From Lunularia cruciata (Eukaryota > Streptophyta > Marchantiopsida > Lunulariales > Lunulariaceae), in assembly GCA_948567375.1 (NCBI GenBank), contig OX419757.1, positions 75,330,001 to 75,394,000 of the forward strand: a stretch of 64,000 nucleotides of DNA, given 5' to 3'. Within the stretch, counting starts at the first letter, position 1. Each line of letters opens with the position of its first letter. The position numbers were made by a program, and so were the translations under genes. The notes below the pieces were generated by a model, which ran no database searches, was not told where the DNA came from, and was given only the letters and a program-made list of their open reading frames with translations. Positions 33,150 to 45,720 of this stretch are shown piece by piece.

Positions 33150-35556
33150 ATGGGAGGTAGGAAAAAGAACTCCAAATTTGCAGTGAGAAATCATGCAATT
33201 CGGAGGTTAGATGTGATTGCAAGAATTGAGGTTTTGAGCCAGATTCGGATTACATTCTTGGCATGGAATAGGAATGTTAGCTTTCCAAGGTTCATGATTG
33301 AGATCGTCAAGAGTAAGTGTCTTGATGGCCTTGAGGAGGAAGGGAAGAGAGGAATCCGGCTTGATGGATAGAGTCGGATTGGAGGTTAGTACTTGGGAGA
33401 GAAGCAAGCGCATAGCATGGTGCCACATTCTTGGGGAAGGGGGAAGTAGCCAAAGAAACCCAAGAAGTGAGAGATGCCTTCTCTTCAAAGCACGCAAAGA
33501 ATGGTTACAAAGTAGAGAGCTACAAGGATCCGGTCAAGATAGGGATCGTGAGTGCTCTAATGGCAATCTTGAAGCCAGAGAGAATGATCTTATGTAATGA
33601 AGCACCAAGCGGTGTCCTTCCATAAGATGTTTGCAGGAGAGCCAATTAATTGGGTGAAGTGTCTTCATGGGAGGACAACACATATGGTGTGGAATTTGCG
33701 GGACAAGTCGCCTATACATTACATTATGTCATTTGCAGTCCATTTCTATCTGGGACTGAACTTGCTCAATGTGATGGAGCGTAATAAGATGGTGTTGCAT
33801 TTCCATCCCGACTTAAGAAGAGATGTCGATGCGGAGGAGCAGCAATACATTCTTCAGATCAGGAGTAGTGATGAGGACTACATGCAGACGGGGCAGAGTG
33901 TGCAGTTAGAGGTAAGTACTCCAAAGTTGAAGGAGAGGAGTCAACAAGGAGAAGAAGAAGTAGAGAAAGTGAGACCTCGGAAGGCTAGAAGAGTAAACCC
34001 GAGGAAAGAGCTGGTGGTAATTGCATCATTGGAAGAAGAATTGGAAGGAGAAGCCGTGCAAGTCCGAAGATTTGGAGAGGGAGGAAGAACTCAAGTTCAC
34101 ACTGCAAAGTGGAGACATGAGTAAAGATGAAATTGGTACCCAAAGAAGAGGAGGCCAAGATGGAGATGGAGGAGAAAAGTAACTCAAACTGGAATATGAA
34201 GTTCCAAAGCAAGAGGAGAAAAGAGTTCCATTTCAAAGGGAATTTAGTTCTAGAAGGAAGGCAAAGTGTGGAATGGGGCCAAGTAAGGTAATAGAAGAGG
34301 AGGATGGAAGTTCGGGGAGCAAAGAATCCATACCTATAAGGCGACTACCGCTTAGAAGGCGAGTGTCGAGTGAGGAAGAGGTGAAGAAGGAGATAATTCC
34401 GCAAGTTGAGGTAACTCTGAGTGAAGGAGTAGAGTATCTACAAGAGGTTGTGTGCCCGTTGTTGGTGAAGTTAGAGCACAAGAAGAAGGAGATGCAGTCA
34501 AAGTGTCCACAGGTGAAGATTGTGTTACAGGTGTTAGCTTGATTAGAAGAAGAGAACTTGGAATTAAAGAAGTATATAATCCAAGGTGAGGAGGAAAGGG
34601 AAGTACTACGAGTAGATGTAGTAGTACAAAATCAAGTAATTGAGAATTTGAAGAGAGAAGCCAGGAATAGGGAGGAACTCAAAGAACAAAGTGACATAGC
34701 GAGGGGAAGACAAGTAGCTGAGTATGAAATCTTGAAGCAAAAGTTTGCTGATTCAAGATTAGAAATTATCCATGCTATGGCAAGAGTAGCAGAGAAAGAG
34801 CAAGAGCTTGATAGAGTGATGAAGAGTGTAGAAGAGAAGAAGCAGCTTTGGCAAAGAGAGTTGACAGTGAGATATAGAGAGGAAGAAAGGTTGAGAGAGT
34901 TACTTCGCAATCAAGAGGAGAAGATTGTGTAGAAGGAGAAGGAGAAGGAAACTATGAAAGCCGAGTTCAAAGTGGAATTGGCAATATATAGAGAAGATTG
35001 GCTTGTAGATCAAGAATGAGAGAGGAAAATGAGATTGGAGCCATTGAAAGAGATTGTGATCAAGATGAATGTGATGTTGAGTATAGAGGCTAGTGTGCGC
35101 ATTGAAGAAATGAGACTGCACAAGTTGAAGTTGTTGGTGCAAGAGACAAGGAGGAGAAATGCAAAGGATAAAGATTTGAACGCGTTTTTGATCAATCTCA
35201 TAAATTGTGTAGAAAGAAAGATATTGGAAGTAGAAGACAATATCACAATTAGATTAGACTTAGTGAAATTAGAGATAGATAAACTTTGGAAGGATGTAAG
35301 AGCTCAACCAGAAGTAGATAACATAAGAGTGCAGATGTCTTTAGAGTTACCATTGGAGACATTAGAGAAGAGTGGGTTGGGAGATGAAGGCTTAGAAGGG
35401 TTACCTACTAGTGAAATTGTAGATCAAGAAGAAGAAATGTTAGAATTCATAGAGGAATTAGGAGTTGTGAAACCCAAGGATAGAGTAGTTGTTAGTGAAA
35501 TTACTTCAGGATTGGGTTTGAAAGCCAAGGAAGAAGTAGACATCAGATTGGATTAG
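33150..35556 (+). pseudogene. LTR-encoded ORF, longest copy (about 800 codons before decay)
   Basis: From ATG 33,150 (MGGRKKNSKF) to TAG 35,554. The N-terminal domain (FLAWNRNVSFPRFM, YKVESYKDP, FAGEPINWVKC, HFYLGLNLL) is in three frames to about 33,900. The acidic linker reaches about 34,300, then comes a long coiled coil (34,273-35,556) broken by TGA at 34,540, TAG at 34,930 and TGA at 35,017. It shows the complete domain order and the natural end, SGLGLKAKEEVDIRLD. It sits wholly upstream of the LTR TATA-like box (35,671). Unknown family and function. Confidence 0.65.
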
Positions 35557-35670
35557 TAACAATTTTGAGATCTGAAGAGGCAGATATGAAGAGTTGCATT
35601 GTCATTTTAGATCTGCAGGTTACAACAGTTGTTAGGAAATGGTATAGTTGTGAGAATTGTTGTTTGCTAC

Positions 35671-35680
35671 ATTATTTAAG
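35671..35680 (+). promoter_or_regulatory. LTR TATA-like box (attatttaag)
   Basis: Same relative position as in the other GL LTRs, about 115 bases after the ORF end. Confidence 0.4.
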
Positions 35681-36384
35681 AGTGGCATTCACAATAATAT
35701 GTTGTTAATTGCTCATTATTTTTGAGAATAGATAAAGCAAAGTGCTGTGAAGAAGTGCTCGTTGCTTGAGCTTGATTCCAAGTATCAATTTTGTGCTTTT
35801 GTTTGTGAGTGTGTGGAGAAATTTGAAAGGAAAATTAGTGTGCTTGTTGGATGTTGGATTCCATAGCCTTGATTTGCATTCTATGTGTTTGATCCTTAGT
35901 GAAGTGCAATTGGAGCAATGCTTTGACAAATCTGAGAGTAATTGTAGTGTTAGTAGTATTTTACATTTGTGAGTGCAGCACGAAGTTAATGTGAAGCAAT
36001 TTTGATTGAGAAAGTTGTGCCTTCAGTGGAGGGGTGGAACACAATTCTGAGGTAAAGTTGTTTTGTAGTGAAGTGCCATTTTTGGGAGAGCCTGAATCAT
36101 CACAATCAAGATTGTTTGGAAAGATTTGATGGAGTTGTGATTTAAAAGTGTTAATATGTGACAAGATTGCGAATCAGTGCTTGTTACTCTCTTCTGGGTG
36201 TGGTTTCTATCTGAGAGACTCAAGAAGAACTACATGTTACTATTTGACTTTGTATTTTGACATTTCTGACAAGTATCTCTGTGGGAACAAACTTTACTTA
36301 CCTAATTACCGCAAAAGTGATATTTGCCGGGTTGTCACATATTACATTGATACACTCAAGATTTAAGAGGTCCTCAAGCATCAT

Positions 36385-36963
36385 GTGACAACCCAGTGTT
36401 GATTTACTTATAGTATAATTGGTAAGAACAGGTCATTCTCACAAGGATATAGTTTGGAATTGGCTGAAGTGAAAGGAAAATGTCACTTTGTCGCAAGTTT
36501 ACTATTGTTACATATTTATTTAACCTCTTGGGCAGCACAATTCCCACAAGAGGGTAGGGTACTCTTATGTGGCACACTACATGAGCTCCTAAAGGTGATG
36601 ATTTATTCTGTCATGTTGGTCACCAACCCCAAAGGTCTTTTCCTAGTAGTTACCTATATAAAGCACACCACAATGCTAATGAGAGCATCTAACCTTCCCA
36701 AAAGGAACTGCTCACCAATATAATGCAGGTTTGCAATATGGTGAGCTTTTTTATATGCGTGATACTTTATGACACTCACAACCCTCATGGCTCTCAACAC
36801 ATTGGCCCAACCCTTCAGAACTCACACGCTTGATTGCCTTCCCACACCTTAGTACATGTGTTCCTACTTTGAGTTTCTTAACACTACTTGACTCAACAAT
36901 CACAAAAACTACACCATATTGACATTGATACACTCAAGATCTATGAGATCCTTATGCATCATC
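36385..36963 (+). repeat. 0.6-kb direct repeat, copy 2 (uninterrupted)
   Basis: Directly adjoins the end of copy 1 (tcaagcatca then tgtgacaaccc) and ends atccttatgcatca. It contains the unoccupied target of the solo LTR at 36,918-36,922. The TG...CA limits are suggestive of an LTR but not proven. Confidence 0.75.
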
Positions 36964-37369
36964 TCCACAATAAATTCAAATTTGCAAACACACAAGCAAA
37001 GTGATTGCACATTCACAAGTTTGAATAGATGCGTATGAGATGGAATTCCAATCTATATTAACTTGGGATGACTCCCATTATCCTCTTTATTACAACAAGA
37101 TGGAGTGCATCCATGGCTATGAAATGACATGACCCCATAACTATGGATTAAGACTAACCTTATTCTATTTAATTGGTTGTTATAGACTAAATGCTATAGC
37201 ACTTGCACCACTTGCAAAGAGGCTCTTATTATACACTTTACCAATACTATGACTCTAGATACATATCAAGAGAATCAATTTACAATCAGATGCACCCAAA
37301 AGGATCAATTTAATGTACAAAGCCTTAATTGCTCAAGAATTCCTATGCATTTCATCACATGGAGACACA
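36964..37369. other. No gene recognised
   Basis: AT-rich, no coding frame or repeat recognised. Confidence 0.5.
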
Positions 37370-37912
37370 TGTCCTCCCTTGAATGGCTTTCTCTTCCTCA
37401 CTTGGCTTTGTGCATAGCCACCAAGAAACTTGGCTCATAATTCTACCCCAATTTAACGGATTACACAAACTCACAAGACAGATGTGATGCAACATGGCAA
37501 AATTCCCTCTACAAAGTCTCAATTTTATACTTCTTTGAATCTCATTCACTCTTTAGTCAAAACTCAGCCAAAACTCTTGCCTAATGCATATTTTAATTTT
37601 GGATATATCCCATACAAACTAGCTATTCCCAATCAGTGTACTTTCTTGGCTAATATGGCCCGAGTCAAGGTTGCAATTAAAGATTTGTGGATTGGGTGAC
37701 TTCATCCCAATACAAAAAACTCTCACTTTGGGTCATCCATCCTTCCAAGTTCAATCCAAGTTTTCCTCTCCTTTGATACAAAGTTGACTTTCTTGGGTTG
37801 CATTGGATTGGATACCCTACTTTGGATCCAAATATACCAATCTTCTTCATCTACACTTCTTTTCTACTTGAAAATACACTTTCTATCCTTAAAAACTGCC
37901 AAAAACTAAAAA
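37370..37912 (-). mobile_element. Inverted GL LTR 5'-end fragment
   Basis: On the minus strand from 37,912 it reads as the start of a GL LTR and tracks 39,260-39,770 (aggatagaaagtgtatttt, aattgagactttgt). It is head-to-head with the next fragment. Confidence 0.65.
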
Positions 37913-39247
37913 ATGTAGGTACCACAAGTTTTTATTCTTTGTGGCAAACTACCACTTGGGTTTGAATCTACTCAGCCCTAAGGAACAACATAAGATGATG
38001 TATCATTTTCATCTAGACCTACAATGAGTCACGGATCAAGACAAGATCCAATATATGGTAGAGATGAAGGAGAAAAATCAGTACTTTGCCAAGACGGGAC
38101 ATGAAAGAATGATATCAATCCTAGTACCAAGGCTAAAGAAGAAGACCTGACCAAAGGATACTATCTTCTACAAAAAAAAGAGGACTACTCAATGATTGAA
38201 GCCAAATCAAGTAGTGGCAATAGTTGATTTGTCTTTAGAAGAAGAAGAACCAAAGTCCAACTCAAAGAAGTTCAAAGAAGAGCTGACTGTCAAAAGTAAG
38301 GAGTCAAGAAGCAAAAGTGAGGGCAAACCCAGAGTCCAACAACCGATTGAGGAAGCAACAAAGATAGGTTGGATCACAAATTCCATGAGGAGATCAAATA
38401 CATGGAAGGTAGTGATGACTCATGTGTGGACCTGTGAAGAGACAACATTCCAAAGGAGAAGGAAGAAGAGCCAAAGATGGTATTCCAACAAGGAATACAA
38501 TCTCACCAAACTGCCAAGGTGGTTCACAACAGGCAAAGTGAACTCAAGGAGGAGGAAGAAATTTTGGAGGAGATCAGTCTCAAGGTAAGAAGATCCCGAA
38601 TTTGGGCTAAGGTATAAGCATCTACATTTGAAGATGAAGGAAGACCAGATGATGACACCTTCTAGGAGGTGAATTATCTATCAAGTATTGTCAGTCCTTT
38701 GCTAGTGCATTTACAAGAATGGATGCAGAGAGTGAAGGTAGAGCATCTGGAGGTGAAGAATTAGCTCCAAATGGTGCGGGTGTAAAGTGCAGAGGAGACT
38801 CAATTGAAGGTGATGCTGGCCCAAAGCTGACACAAAGCCAAGGTACTTTGGGTCAATACCATTGTTTAGTAACAAAGCCTGACTGATTTGGAAGGAAGTT
38901 ACAAACAACATGGCAGGTATTTGGAGCATCATAAAGAAGAATTGGTGAAGCAAAATAGGGCTCTTGAGAAGCTAAAGGAGGAATTGGAGGGCATGCAAAT
39001 GGATTTAGTGCACCACATTATGCAAGTTCAACTACTAGGTGGAACTAAGGCAAGTCATTGCAGATTGGCAAAAGGAGATAGACAGCCAAGCTCAAGAAGA
39101 ACAATGTCTTCACAATCTTGTCTAATGAGCCAAAACCCATGTCATCAACATAGAAGGAGAGAAGAAGAAGATGGAGGAGAATCATGTTGAACTATAGTGA
39201 CTTCAAATGCAATTGGCAGAAGAGGTGACCCGATGCAAGTTACTCTC
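37913..39247 (+). mobile_element. GL LTR fragment with ORF remnant
   Basis: Begins with an LTR-start-like atgtaggtaccacaag, then jumps by an internal deletion to the HFYLGLNLL region (tgggtttgaatctactcag, 37,958). It continues through linker and coiled coil (KKFKEELTVKSKESRSKS, LEKLKEELEGMQMDLVHH) to 39,230, where the next LTR starts. The encoded frame is broken by stops. Confidence 0.6.
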
Positions 39248-42200
39248 CATGGTACCCACGGTTTTTTGTTTTTGATAATTTTTAGGATAGAAAGTGTATT
39301 TTTAAGTAGTAAAGGAGGTAAGATGAAGAGAATTGTTGTGTTTAGATCTAAAGTAGGTGATCTCATCCAACTTGAGGAAGTCGTCATTGTATTGCAGGTG
39401 ATGAAGACTTAGAAGGACAAAAGACTAGAAAGTAAGGACACTTTGCATAAGAATGAAGACACCTAATCTGAGGATCCTTAACAACCTTGATCAGGCAATA
39501 CCAACCAAGGAGGTACACTAGACTTGAATTGTTACTTTGTGGGAGGATATCCATGCATTAGATGTAATTCTTGATTAAGGGTCAATTGAAGAAAGACTGC
39601 AATTCAGAAGAGTAAAAACTTGAGACTTTGTCAAGAGGATTCTGCAATGTTGAAAGATTATCTTGTGCCTTTCAATAATTGTCCTAATTGTGTTAGAATA
39701 ACAAGCCAAGTCAAAGGATGCTTGTGCATGAAGCTGAGTGATGAGAGAAGCGTGATACCATTCAAGGAAGGAAGATAGGTTTTGGCCGTCTTGGTCCAAA
39801 ATCCTGCAATTAGATGTGTCAATATGGTGGCTAGATTTGAGGTCTTGAGCCAACTTTGGATTACTTTCTTGGCATGGATTGGAACCTCAATTTTCCAAGA
39901 TTCATGGCAAAAATTGCCGCTAGCAATTGTGAAGCAGGTCTGAGCAAGGAGGGTAAGAGGGGAAACTTGACCCAATGGACTGAATCCAATTAGAGATTAT
40001 TTTTAGGATGGGATGCAAGAGAACCTACGAGGATCACTTTTGATTGGAAGTGTGATCCTGCAAAAGAACCAAAGGAATTAAGTGAGTCCTTCAATGAACC
40101 TCAAAAGAAAAACAAATACAAGGTAGACACTTATGTAGACCCAATGAGGCAAAATATCATTGGGGTAGTGATGGCTATGATGAAGCTGGAGCAAACTACT
40201 TATATAACAAAGTAGTAGGTAGTATTCTTCCATCTCATGTTTGCAAGAGAGAGTATATACTAGGTGAGATGTTTCTATGGGAGGAAGAGGCAGATGATAC
40301 GGAAGTAGAAGATGGATTTGCCACCCCATTACTTTATGCCTTTTGCAATCCATTACCATTTGGGATTGAATTTACTCAATATTGAGGAGAGAAGGTAGAT
40401 GGTATTGCATTTCCATCTAGACTTGCATTTGGATGTGGATTCAAAGGAGAAGCAATACATGGCAGAGGTTAGAGAGAGTGACTAGCATTTTGCTAGAACC
40501 AAATGAGAGAAGACTTTGATAGTCCCGGTACCTCAACCTAAGAAGAGAAGCCAACCTGAAGACATAGTTTCTCCAACAAAGAGGTGGACAACTCAATGAT
40601 TGAAACTGACTGGGCTATAATAGTGATTGACCTGTTGTCATAAAGCAAATGAAGGAGAAGAAGCCCATGTCCATTAATGAGAACTTTGATGAGGAGCTGA
40701 GTCTGAAGAGTAAAGAGTCAAGTAATGAAAGCAAGGGAGAGCCTTAGGTCCAACAGCCAGTAGATAAAGTGGCCAAGGAGGGATCGGATCAGGAATTTCA
40801 CAAGCAAATTGAGAGAATGGAGTGAAAAAATGCCACATGCATGGACCTGCTAGAAGATAATTTTTTGGAGGAGAAGGAAGAAAAGACTAACATGGTGTTC
40901 CAATGAGGAATACAATCTTTTCTCATCAAGACTGTTTGTGTTGGACCAAGTGAGCTTGCAAAGGAGGAAGAGACCTCAGAGGGGATAGGCTTTCAAGTAC
41001 AAAGATCTTTGGGTTGCAACACAAGCATCGGCTTTTGAGGACAAACAAGGACCAGATGAAGATATTTTCAAAGGCCTTAACTACCTATTGAGTGTGGTTT
41101 TTCCTTTATAAGTACATTTTTAGGAGAGGGTGCAAGAATCAAGGGAGGAGCATCTGGAGGTAAAAAATGAGCTTCAAATGGTGGAGGCATTAAGTAGAGA
41201 AGCCATAAATTTGAAAGCAATGCTTGCTCAAAGCAAACATGAAGCCAAGGAACTTTGGGTTGAGGCTGTAATAAGACCGCAAAGCTTCAACAATTTGCAA
41301 GGGAGATTTGAGCAACATGGAGGTTACCTAGAGCTAGTGGAGAAAAAGGAGGTGCTCAAGAAGCTGAAGGAGGAACTTGTGATGCCCAGACCAACTTAGT
41401 TCATCATAAAACATAAATCAGAATGCAAGAACAAGCTATGGAGGAACTAAGGAGAGTAGCTGTAGAGAAGGATTGAGCTTGGTAGAAAGAGCTTGCCAAT
41501 CAAATGCAGGAAGAGCAACGCTTGTACTATCTTGTCAACTTGAGCTGAAGCTCAAGTTGCCCACAAGGAAGTGGAGAAAAAGAAGATGGAGGCAAAGTAT
41601 GTTGAGAAATTGTAGCAGCTTTGCACAAAGTTGGAGGAGGTGACCCAAGGCATGTCACTCTCATTGAAGGAGAGTTTGGGTTCCATAAGTGAGGTTGCTA
41701 CTTGCTTAATGCTCAAAATTGGAGCCAAGGCAATGTTAGACGAGGCTTACCTAGACAAGCTCAAGTTGCTAATGCAAGAAAATCAAAGGAAGAAGGTGAA
41801 GGACGTAGATTTGAATACTTTGTTAATTTTCCTTGGAGATAAAGTAGATAGGAATATGATTGAAGTAGGAGATAATATATGCCTTAGGTTGAATTTAGTC
41901 AAGAATGATTTAGACAACCCACTCATTCTCTAAGTGAGAGTAAAGCAACTCGATAAAGTAGTTCACATCAGAGTGCATGTGACTTTGGATGAGTTACTTG
42001 AGTCATATAAAATAGTTAGAATAGAGGAGGAGAAGATAGTTTGGACATCTATGACTTCAATCTTACAAAATCAAGATGTGACAACAATAGATGTAGATGT
42101 AGATGTAGAAGTAGATGATGAACCCAAAGTGCATGAGGCACTTGTAGTTGATTAGGGTGAAGAAGCCAAAGTTGAGGTAGTACTTGGATTGGATTAAAAT

Positions 42201-42980
42201 CATTAGTAGTTACAGATCTGAAGTGGTAGAATGACATTTTGTATCTAAAGATTCATAGAAAATAGACAAGTAGTTTAGACAGATTTTATAATTACCAAGT
42301 AGTCTGCCTATTTAAAGTAGCCATTTGTAGTGCTTTGTATTCAATAATTTTATAGAAGAATGAGTAAAGTGACGTGCTGAAGAAGCACTCTTCATTTTGC
42401 TTAATTCTGAGTATCAGCTGATATTGTCTACATATGTGAGTGTTTAGAGAAATTCAGATTGCATTTGAGAGATTTTTAGATGATAGATTCTACAATTTTG
42501 CATTTCATTTGGTGTGTTTGATCTGGAATGAAGTGCATCCAAAGCATCGCCTTGACAAATCTATTAGAACTATAGTGTTAGTAGTATTTGCCATTTGTGT
42601 TTACAGGCAAACAACTGATGTGAAGTCATTTTGAAGTGGGAAGTTGTACCTTTGATGGAAAGGTGGAATACTATTCCGAGGTGAAGTTACTTCATGACAA
42701 AGTAGCCTTCTTCATATCAACTGAATCATCACAATTAGACCAATTTGGAGTGTAATTGAATGTAACTGATTTTGAGTGACATTTATTTGTGGAAAGACTG
42801 CTATTGAGCCTTTGCTACTCTCTTCTGGGTGTGGTTTCTACCCAAGAGATTAAAGATGTAATCAAGGGAGCTACTTTGTTACCTTTTACTTTGTATTTGA
42901 CCATTCTTGACTTGTATCTCAATGGAAACAAACAATTACTCTCACATTATTGAAAAAGTGATACTTGCTGGGTTGTCAAA
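39248..42980 (+). mobile_element. 5' LTR of GL element 2
   Basis: Starts ggtacccacggttttttg at about 39,248 and ends gggttgtcaaa at 42,980, 3.73 kb. It is followed by a decayed PBS and gag-pol, so it is a 5' LTR. TATA-like ctatttaaag at 42,308. It belongs with the more diverged subfamily, like the inverted LTR at 13,405 and the right third of 9,924-13,102. Confidence 0.75.
39810..42195 (+). pseudogene. LTR-encoded ORF remnant in element 2
   Basis: The N-terminal domain (ARFEVLSQLWITFLAW at about 39,833) is riddled with stops. Open coiled-coil pieces remain at 41,130-41,399 (LKAMLAQSKHEAKELWVEA), 41,631-41,933 (LDKLKLLMQENQRKKVKDVD) and 41,934-42,155. Same order as in the other copies. Confidence 0.55.
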
Positions 42981-42987
42981 TGATTTT

Positions 42988-43003
42988 TGGCACCATTAAT
43001 GAG
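42988..43003 (+). other. Decayed tRNA-Asp primer binding site
   Basis: tggcaccattaatgag lies 7 bases after the LTR end, exactly where element 1 has tggcgccgctgccgga. The first 8 bases differ at one CG position (g to a). Confidence 0.65.
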
Positions 43004-43074
43004 GGTAGAAACCTTAGGAGTGGACAAATACAAAGTGGCTTCATATGCCAATTGTTCCACAAATATGAACGTCT

Positions 43075-45720
43075 ATGTTGAGAGATCAAAGGGAAGACAA
43101 GGTGCATAGAGAAAATTTGCAACATGAAGAAGAAGAATTCCAAAAGAACCAACTCATTTTTGAACAACTAAAGAAGGAGGCATTGGACTTAAAACTTCTT
43201 TGTGATGTACAAGATGCCTTGAGACAACTCAAACAACAAAAAAAGGAAGTCAGGTAGAGAGATCTATTTACACCACCTCATCCTAAATGAAAGAAGGATG
43301 CAAGCTAACAGACATATTTGTTGAGACATAGCACACCAACTTCCACAAAATTGTGAAAGGAACTAGTTACTTGAAAGAATTGGTTTGTGATAAGACTACA
43401 CAAATCTTGAGAAAAGAGGGGTGCCAATACATCTTACATAACATTTCCCAATCAATAAAGTAGGATTTTGAAGATTAATTTGATGCTTATGACACCCTTC
43501 CATAACCTTGTGTAAAAGAGGAAGAAGCCTTGGTAGAAGACTACCATTGCATTTGGTACCTTCGGAAGCTTTGCCTAAGTCCAAAGTATGACCCTCTAAG
43601 GGTGACTTGGGGCAGCCAAGTCTAGTACACCAACAACTTATTCTTTGACTAGTCGTCGTGTTGTTGCATCATGTTACGAGACAAGCATATCAAAAGTATA
43701 AGAGGACGGAATGTGATGAAGATCTGGATGAATTCACTGACTAGTTTGAAGTGATTTCCTTTGCCAACAAGGAACATGACTCCCAAGATAGATTGCAAAT
43801 TTCCCAAGTTTTCTCCAGAAGAAAGCTTGGAGTTGGTACATCCATGCAACTTAGCCAATTGTGCAGAACTCAAGGATAACTTCTTGGAACAACTCCATGA
43901 AGCAGATTATGATAGAAGTGTTTTTGCTGCACTCAATTATTTGGACCATGGCAGAATGAGAAGTTAAGAGATTATGAAAAATGGTTTATGGTGTTATTGA
44001 ACCAAGTGTCCAAGCAAGCACGGGTGGTTGGCTATTTGGATGCCCAAGCTACCACTTGGTTTGTTGGAGGCCTATCATAAAAAATATCATGTCTTTGCAA
44101 GAGAGGGGAATGTAACCTCTCTTGACAAAGTACTCAAACATGTTGCATGTTATGAAGTAGCACACTCTCATTTGGTCAGTAACCAAAGGAATCGGGAGAA
44201 GAGGGGGCAAAAGGCAAGAAGAAGATTATCTTGCAATACCGCCCCATCTTCTAATGACTCGTCCACTTTGTCAAGTTCCTCATTATCATCAAAAGACAAT
44301 GATAAGTCAAAGAGGAAGTGGAAAAAGTTTGGTCAAAAAATATTGTGAGCTCCAACAAAACATGTCAACAAGACGGACATAAAGTTGGAGAACCTTATAA
44401 AAGAGTTTCAAGTTTTCAAGTTTCAGATGGTTGGGATGAAGGACAGAAAGAAACCCCATCATTTGCAAGACCAAATGTATGGTGTACTTCATGTGGAAAT
44501 TTGGGTCATGCAAACACAAAGTGCTTGAAAACACACATGTGTATTTTGTACAACAAATTGATTGGGTTCCAACTTGGGGTCACAAAGAATATAAAGAACC
44601 AAAGGTAGAAGTGGTCTATCAGACTCAAGAGGTCCAACCACCATCAAGCACGGCATTCCAAGGTCCACACTATGGGCAAAGGCAGTATATGAATAATGCT
44701 CCACCCAAATTGATCCAATGCCAAACCAGAATTAATGTTGCACCTGGGGCTTGTTATAATTGCGGGTTGCTTGGACATTGGGCTCACAATTATCTTGATA
44801 CTCAATAGCAGATTGGATATGTTCCTTTGTGTAGAAAATATAAGGGCTAATTCCATGTGCCTAGCCAGTGTTCCCAGCTCCCAAAACCAAACCCTTTGGT
44901 GAGGTACATTCAGACCCCACCAAAACATCCCTGATGGAAGCAGAGGTGGAGGATGCATTAAATTGTATAACTTTGGAAGAAGAAGTTGATTGGATTCAAC
45001 CTCCAAAGAAGTTGAATCCAGCTCTGGAGGGAGAATGGCTACAGATTGAAGTTTTGCAAGTTGAAACACATTTGAGAAAGGAGAAATGTGATCTCAAGGA
45101 GGTAAGCACTACCTCATCCTCCTTGTGAAAGGTGAAGATATTTCATCCCAAATCCATCTTGTCTGCTAAGGAGGAGACAATTTTGGCCAAGGCCAAAGCA
45201 AAAGCCTTATAGAAGGAAGTGAAGGAGACTATTGAAAGAGTCCAGAATATTAACTCAGGAAGTTTAGAAGGAAAGTCCTCCAATGTTTGAAGCTAGTATC
45301 TGATCTAAGGTCAAAGGTCTGATCCAAACCAAAATTGGTAAATCCAAAGTGACTCAAGTTCAGAACAAAACTACTCAGGCCACCATAGTCAAGAGACCTA
45401 AGAATACTTTGGATTGGGTTGGGAATTCAACCCCAAAGTAGAAGCAAAAGCAAAAGGTGAAGTTAGGAAAAGTACCCCCAATATGATATTGTGGCAGATC
45501 TAGTGTCTACTCAATCAAACATAATGTTTAAATAGTTGTGGGAGGATAACCAATTATATAAGGACCAATTGAGTTCGACTCTACAAGAGTACATAAGATC
45601 CTCAAGAAGGATCTCTCTGCCGTTTATTGAATTGAACAGGAAGATTTGGGAACTCCAAAGGTAGATGCGGGGATTATAGGTTGCATGATTACATCTATAC
45701 CCATTGATTTGGGTTCACGG
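43075..45720 (+). pseudogene. gag: Element 2 gag and truncated protease
   Basis: Parallels element 1 from MLRDQREDK (gag start) through the capsid (44,030-44,170). The first knuckle is intact (CTSCGNLGHANTKC, about 44,485). The second has lost its last Cys (CYNCGLLGHWAHNY, about 44,755); the third is unreadable. The protease starts with PIDLGS (Asp-Leu-Gly instead of Asp-Ser-Gly, about 45,700), then about 0.24 kb is missing to a point matching WHQQKLRFKD. Many stops and shifts; useful mainly as an outgroup to element 1. Confidence 0.75.

Larger units (their letters stand above)
32581..36339 (+). mobile_element. Solo GL LTR (3.76 kb)
   Basis: Starts tgtggtacccacatt and ends gccgggttgtcaca, with no PBS or internal domain after it. 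The flanks are tctta (32,576) and tatta (36,340), a likely 5-bp target duplication with one mismatch. The copy 2 repeat shows the empty site (attga at 36,918-36,922). This proves the LTR limits independently of the element 1 pair. It probably arose by recombination between the two LTRs of a full element. Confidence 0.85.

Noticed and set aside
36385-36963. Calling the 0.6-kb repeats LTRs
   Set aside because: TG...CA ends are suggestive, but there is no PBS, polypurine tract or target duplication, so they are listed as direct repeats only.
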